Shown here: one piece after another, positions 60,561 to 64,000 of the stretch
Position numbering within the stretch: position 1 is the first letter of the stretch
Layout of the letters: every line of letters starts with the position of its first letter
Source of the DNA: Paraburkholderia phenoliruptrix
GTDB lineage: Bacteria > Pseudomonadota > Gammaproteobacteria > Burkholderiales > Burkholderiaceae
Direction of reading: 5' to 3'
Length of the DNA stretch: 64,000 nt
NCBI RefSeq assembly: GCF_902859825.1
Contig: NZ_CADIKB010000002.1
Span: forward strand, 124,001 to 188,000
Position numbers and translations under genes: made by a program
Notes under the pieces: model-generated
Databases searched by the model: none
What the model was told of the DNA's origin: nothing
What the model saw: only the letters and a program-made list of their open reading frames with translations

Positions 60561-61129
60561 GCAAGTCATCCAACATCAAAAAGATTGCGACCGGCGATGC
60601 GAAAGCAGCCGAGACCCGAGCGCCGCGCAAAGGCGTCGCGAAACCCGCGGAGAACGTCGTGGATCTGGAAATGAGCACCGGCGCCGACAGTCATATGGGC
60701 CTGCGTTTATGGCTGCGCATGCTGACCACGACGAACCTCGTGCAGGCGGAATTGCGCAAGCGTCTGCGCAACGAATTCGACACCACGTTGCCGCGTTTCG
60801 ACTTGATGGCGCAGCTCGAGCGCCATCCTGAAGGATTGAAGATGACCGAATTGTCGCGTCGCTTGATGGTGACGGGCGGCAATGTGACCGGCATTACCGA
60901 TCAACTGGAAAAAGAAGGCATCGTGTCGCGCGACACCGATCCGAACGATCGCCGCTCGATCAGCGTCTGCCTCACGCCTGCGGGCCGCAAAGCCTTCGAC
61001 AGGATGGCAGCCGCCCACGAGCAATGGGTCGTCGAACTGTTTGGCGGCCTGAGTCTCGAGGAAAAGTCGCGCACGCATCAGCGGCTCGGCAAACTGAAAA
61101 AGCATCTGCTGGATAGTCTGAAAGACTGA
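60557..61129 (+). CDS. MarR-family transcriptional regulator
   Basis: 190 residues. An unusually long basic N-terminal extension (about 40 residues, [23 protein letters not shown]) precedes the MarR fold: [95 protein letters not shown], where [13 protein letters not shown] is the recognition region and DPNDRRSI the wing. Embedded in the operon it presumably controls, with GTGA overlap to the SDR stop. Expected ligand is the aryl-CoA substrate, as for related BadR- and FerR-type proteins; expected site is 57351-57384. Confidence 0.92.
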   Translation: MSKSSNIKKIATGDAKAAETRAPRKGVAKPAENVVDLEMSTGADSHMGLRLWLRMLTTTNLVQAELRKRLRNEFDTTLPRFDLMAQLERHPEGLKMTELSRRLMVTGGNVTGITDQLEKEGIVSRDTDPNDRRSISVCLTPAGRKAFDRMAAAHEQWVVELFGGLSLEEKSRTHQRLGKLKKHLLDSLKD

Positions 61130-61167
61130 TTGATCAACGCCACTACGCTTTGCGTGGAGACAAGCTC

Positions 61168-62019
61168 ATGCCACAAGCCAACGCCGACGCCCTCCTGGCC
61201 AGCAACCGCGTCACACTCGCGGGCTACGAAGCGCAGCACTTCGGCTGGTCGGTCGCGAACAAGGTCGCGACCATCACATTGAATCGCCCGGAGCGCAAGA
61301 ATCCGCTCACCTTCGAATCGTATGCTGAGTTGCGCGATCTATTCCGTCAGCTTACCTATGCAACCGACGTGAAGGCCGTCGTGATCCACGGTGCGGGTGA
61401 AAACTTCTGCTCGGGCGGCGACGTGCACGACATCATCGCGCCCTTGATCGACCTGCCCATGCCGGAGCTGCTGCTGTTCACGCGCATGACGGGCGATCTC
61501 GTCAAAGCCATGCGTCATTGCCCACAGCCGGTCATTGCCGCTGTCGATGGCGTATGCGCGGGCGCGGGCGCCATTCTCGCGATGGCGTCCGACATGCGTC
61601 TTGGCACCGCGCGCAGCAAACTCGCCTTTCTGTTTTCGCGCGTCGGTCTGGCAGGTTGCGACATGGGCGCGTGCGCAATTCTGCCGCGCATTATCGGTCA
61701 AGGGCGCGCCGCCGAATTGCTGTTCACGGGACGCGCCGCAAGCGGTGACGAAGGCTATGCATGGGGTTTCTATAACCGGCTTTGCGAACCGGCCGCGCTT
61801 CTCGAAGACGCGCACAAGCTCGCCGCCGACCTCGTCGCCGGCCCGACCTTCGCGCACGGCATCACGAAGAAAATGCTGCACCAGGAATGGAGCATGAGCA
61901 TCGACGAGGCCATCGAATCCGAGGCGCAAGCGCAGGCCATTTGCATGAGCACGCGCGATTTCGAGCGCGCGTATCAGGCCTTTGCCGCGAAGTCGCGCCC
62001 CGTGTTCGAAGGAGACTGA
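61168..62019 (+). CDS. Enoyl-CoA hydratase/isomerase family protein
   Basis: 283 residues, crotonase fold. [30 protein letters not shown], oxyanion-hole loops [16 protein letters not shown] (about residues 78-93) and [51 protein letters not shown]. The stretch [11 protein letters not shown] replaces the usual hydratase glutamate region, which is shared with aryl/cyclic-CoA ring-processing members of the family. GTGGAGACAAGCTC precedes ATG 61168. Probably hydrates or hydrolyses the ring intermediate produced by the first enzyme. Confidence 0.88.
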   Translation: MPQANADALLASNRVTLAGYEAQHFGWSVANKVATITLNRPERKNPLTFESYAELRDLFRQLTYATDVKAVVIHGAGENFCSGGDVHDIIAPLIDLPMPELLLFTRMTGDLVKAMRHCPQPVIAAVDGVCAGAGAILAMASDMRLGTARSKLAFLFSRVGLAGCDMGACAILPRIIGQGRAAELLFTGRAASGDEGYAWGFYNRLCEPAALLEDAHKLAADLVAGPTFAHGITKKMLHQEWSMSIDEAIESEAQAQAICMSTRDFERAYQAFAAKSRPVFEGD

Positions 62020-62020
62020 G

Positions 62021-63238
62021 TTGAGCGCCGATACGAACATCGATCTGCACAGCGCATTGGCGTGGCCTTTTTTCGAGCCGCGCCATCGGGAACTGGCCGT
62101 GGGTATCGAGGCATGGTGCCGCGAGCATCTGTCGCACGCCGAACATGTCGAACGCGGCGCTGTGGATGCCGCCTGCCGTCAACTCGTTCGCGAACTCGGC
62201 GCAGCTGGCTGGCTCAAGTACGGCGTGGGCGGTGTCGCCTACGGCGGGCACGGCGATACAATCGACACGCGCGCGGTCTGTCTGCTGCGCGAAACGCTGG
62301 CAAAGCATTCGGGTCTCGCGGACTTCGCCCTCGCCATGCAAGGGCTCGGCTCGGGCGCGATCTCCCTCGGCGGCACGCACGAGCAAAAGAACCGCTATTT
62401 GCCGCGCGTCGCGCACGGCACGGCGATCGCCGCATTCGCGTTGTCCGAACCGGAAGCCGGGTCGGACGTGGCAGCCATGTCGCTGGCCGCGCGTGAAGAC
62501 GGCGACGCCTATGTGCTCGACGGCGAGAAGACGTGGATCTCGAACGGCGGCATCGCCGATTTCTACGTCGTGTTCGCACGCACTGGCGAAGCGCCCGGCG
62601 CGCGCGGCATCAGCGCGTTTATCGTGGACGCCGACACGCCGGGGCTCGAAATTGCCGAGCGCATCGACGTGATCGCGCCGCATCCGCTCGCGCGTCTGCA
62701 TTTCGCGGGCGCACGCGTGCCGCGCAGCCAGATGCTCGGCGCGCCCGGCGAAGGCTTCAAGCTCGCCATGCGCACGCTTGATATTTTCCGCACGTCTGTC
62801 GCGGCGGCGTCGCTCGGTTTCGCTCGGCATGCGATGGCCGAGGGGATCGCGCGCGCCGCATCGCGCACGATGTTTGGCCAGACGCTCGCTGATTTCCAAC
62901 TGACGCAGGCCAAGCTCGCGCAGATGGCGTTGACGATCGACAGCAGCGCCCTGCTCGTCTATCGCGCGGCATGGCTGCGCGACCAGGGCGAAAGCGTGAC
63001 GCGCGAAGCGGCCATGGCGAAGTGGCACGCGAGCGAGGGCGCCCAGCAGGTGATCGACGCTGCCGTGCAGTTGTATGGCGGCATGGGCGTGCAAAGCGGC
63101 GTCGCGGTCGAGATGCTGTATCGCGAGATTCGCGCGTTGCGCATATACGAAGGCGCGACGGAAGTGCAGCAATTGATCGTGGGTCGCGATCTGTTGAAAG
63201 TGCACGCCGCCGCAGCCGCCGGGGAACACGCGAAATGA
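62021..63238 (+). CDS. Acyl-CoA dehydrogenase
   Basis: 405 residues. N-terminal helices, then [48 protein letters not shown] (FAD contact region), the mid-domain, and the catalytic region [42 protein letters not shown], with the base Glu in YEGATE (at about residue 385). TTG start at 62021 is preceded by GGAGACTGAG, which sets the start; an ATG at 61982 would overlap the hydratase gene deeply. It probably dehydrogenates a ring-derived acyl-CoA. Overlaps the thioesterase start (ATGA). Confidence 0.92.
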   Translation: MSADTNIDLHSALAWPFFEPRHRELAVGIEAWCREHLSHAEHVERGAVDAACRQLVRELGAAGWLKYGVGGVAYGGHGDTIDTRAVCLLRETLAKHSGLADFALAMQGLGSGAISLGGTHEQKNRYLPRVAHGTAIAAFALSEPEAGSDVAAMSLAAREDGDAYVLDGEKTWISNGGIADFYVVFARTGEAPGARGISAFIVDADTPGLEIAERIDVIAPHPLARLHFAGARVPRSQMLGAPGEGFKLAMRTLDIFRTSVAAASLGFARHAMAEGIARAASRTMFGQTLADFQLTQAKLAQMALTIDSSALLVYRAAWLRDQGESVTREAAMAKWHASEGAQQVIDAAVQLYGGMGVQSGVAVEMLYREIRALRIYEGATEVQQLIVGRDLLKVHAAAAAGEHAK

Positions 63239-63678
63239 CCATGCACTTCGAAAGGCCCATGCGGATCCGCTTTTCGCATTGCGATCCGGCGGGCATCGTG
63301 TTCTTTCCGCAGTATCTGGTGATGACCAACGCGCTTGTCGAAGACTGGTTCAACGAGGGCCTGCAGATCGATTACGCGCAGATGATCGGCCAGCGCCGCG
63401 TCGGCCTGCCTATCGTCAAGCTGGATTGCGAGTTTTCGCGGCCGAGCCAAATGGGCGAAACGATCATGTTGACGCTCGCCGTCACCGCAATCGGCCGGCG
63501 CTCGATCGGCATCGAGATAGTCGGTCATTGCAACGGCGAAACGCGTTTTCGCGCGAAGCAGGTGCTTGTGACGACATCGCTGGAAAGCGGCCGCTCGATC
63601 GACATTCCCACCGACATCGCGACAGCACTTGCGATGTTTGCTCCACAGCCCGAACTCAGCGAGGCGCAACGCTCATGA
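63235..63678 (+). CDS. 4-hydroxybenzoyl-CoA-thioesterase-like hotdog protein
   Basis: 147 residues of the 4HBT thioesterase group. The hotdog signature [28 protein letters not shown] has the Asp (about residue 17) that is the catalytic base in 4-hydroxybenzoyl-CoA thioesterases. ATGA overlaps tie it to the acyl-CoA dehydrogenase before it and to the RidA gene after it. It may release an aryl acid or ring-cleavage acid from CoA, or protect the CoA pool; in the Azoarcus aminobenzoate pathway a comparable gene is present. Confidence 0.9.
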   Translation: MTMHFERPMRIRFSHCDPAGIVFFPQYLVMTNALVEDWFNEGLQIDYAQMIGQRRVGLPIVKLDCEFSRPSQMGETIMLTLAVTAIGRRSIGIEIVGHCNGETRFRAKQVLVTTSLESGRSIDIPTDIATALAMFAPQPELSEAQRS

Positions 63679-64000
63679 AAAAAGCTCTCCTTCCCGCCGG
63701 CTGGATCAAACCGCGCGGTTATGCAAACGGCGTCGCGGCCACCGGCGTGCAAGTATTTATTGCCGGCCAGATCGGCTGGGACGAGCAGGCGCATTTCCAG
63801 ACCGGCAACTTCGCCGGTCAGGCCATTCAGGCGCTGAAGAATGTGCTTGCCGTGCTGCATGAGGCAGGCGGCAGGCCCGAGCATCTTGTGCGTATGACGT
63901 GGTATGTCACGGACAAGCGCGAGTACCTGGCATCACTAAAGGAAATTGGCCGTGCGTTTCGCGAGCTGATCGGAGACTACGACATCGCGATGAGCGCGGT
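63675..64000 (+). CDS. RidA-family enamine/imine deaminase (partial, cut by window end)
   Basis: The first 108 residues are visible. LLPAGWIKPRGYANGVAATGVQVFIAGQIGWDEQAHFQTGNFAGQAIQALKNVLAVLHEAGGRPEHLVRMTWYVTDKREYLASL is a clear RidA/YjgF/UK114 sequence (YANGV... IAGQIGWD, VRMTWYVTD). The diagnostic Arg near the C terminus lies beyond the window. The gene is coupled to the thioesterase by ATGA. RidA proteins hydrolyse reactive imines/enamines to ketones plus ammonia, which fits a pathway that starts from an amino-substituted aryl-CoA. Confidence 0.87.
   Translation, partial: MKKALLPAGWIKPRGYANGVAATGVQVFIAGQIGWDEQAHFQTGNFAGQAIQALKNVLAVLHEAGGRPEHLVRMTWYVTDKREYLASLKEIGRAFRELIGDYDIAMSA

Noticed and set aside
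1..64000. tRNA, rRNA, CRISPR arrays and intact insertion sequences
   Set aside because: No cloverleaf-like cluster, no regular repeat-spacer pattern and no full transposase were recognised by eye. Absence is not proven without a covariance-model or IS search.

Overview
The window reads as a piece of a large-genome Burkholderiaceae replicon, most likely Paraburkholderia or a close relative. This is inferred from the high G+C content, the strong GC3 codon bias (which opens long antisense frames almost everywhere), the mix of IclR, LysR, GlxA, MocR and MarR regulators beside small catabolic operons, and the family resemblance of the proteins. No rRNA, tRNA, CRISPR array, intact insertion sequence or phage gene was seen. 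The content is typical of a secondary, metabolically versatile chromosome.

Layout. 1-1101: end of one IclR regulator and a complete second one, translationally coupled. 1260-7530: a MalK-type carbohydrate ABC system with divergent halves (dehydrogenase, ATPase and RpiR regulator leftward; binding protein and two permeases rightward). 7632-11512: DUF1330 protein, a membrane-anchored hypothetical with a duplicated motif, galU, and an AraC-type regulator overlapping a degenerate GGDEF-EAL protein. 11879-11962: a candidate small RNA. 11972-16520: MFS transporter divergent from a LysR / CoA-transferase / enoyl-CoA hydratase unit. 16588-22106: glycine-zipper protein, Tat-exported purple acid phosphatase, a hypothetical, a GGDEF-EAL protein and a DUF1697 protein. 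22147-27659: DUF2182/DUF899 pair, an HTH regulator with a beta-propeller protein, and GlxA regulator/SDR. 27729-35692: MHS transporter and a divergent tripartite RND efflux system around its TetR regulator. 35771-40452: SDR, DSD1-type PLP enzyme, aldehyde dehydrogenase and LysR. 40534-46474: a Weimberg-type sugar-acid cluster (xylX-like, xylD-like, LacI regulator, MFS importer). 46536-48860: LysR/MFS pair. 49244-57188: a D-amino-acid cluster (binding protein, DadA-like oxidase, APC permease, MocR regulator), gene debris and a PAP2 phosphatase. 57418-64000: an aerobic aryl-CoA operon of the 2-aminobenzoyl-CoA type, cut by the window end.

How it works together. Most blocks are self-contained 'transporter + enzyme + local regulator' modules. 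Several have operators readable in the sequence: three near-identical LacI/GntR-family palindromes in the sugar-acid cluster, two same-architecture 24-bp sites on either side of the efflux tetR gene, an array of CACACAA half-sites between the MocR gene and its permease, and a palindrome spanning the promoter of the aryl-CoA operon. In that last operon tight start/stop overlaps join a hydroxylase-reductase fusion, SDR, MarR, hydratase, acyl-CoA dehydrogenase, thioesterase and RidA, consistent with CoA-bound dearomatisation followed by beta-oxidation-like ring cleavage and enamine/imine removal.

Most notable points: the RidA-containing aryl-CoA operon; the segment of about 8 kb bounded by inverted copies of a short repeat and containing fused fragments of a LysR gene and a GNAT gene; the candidate sRNA with two C-rich hairpins; the degenerate c-di-GMP-type protein beside galU; and the readable operators.
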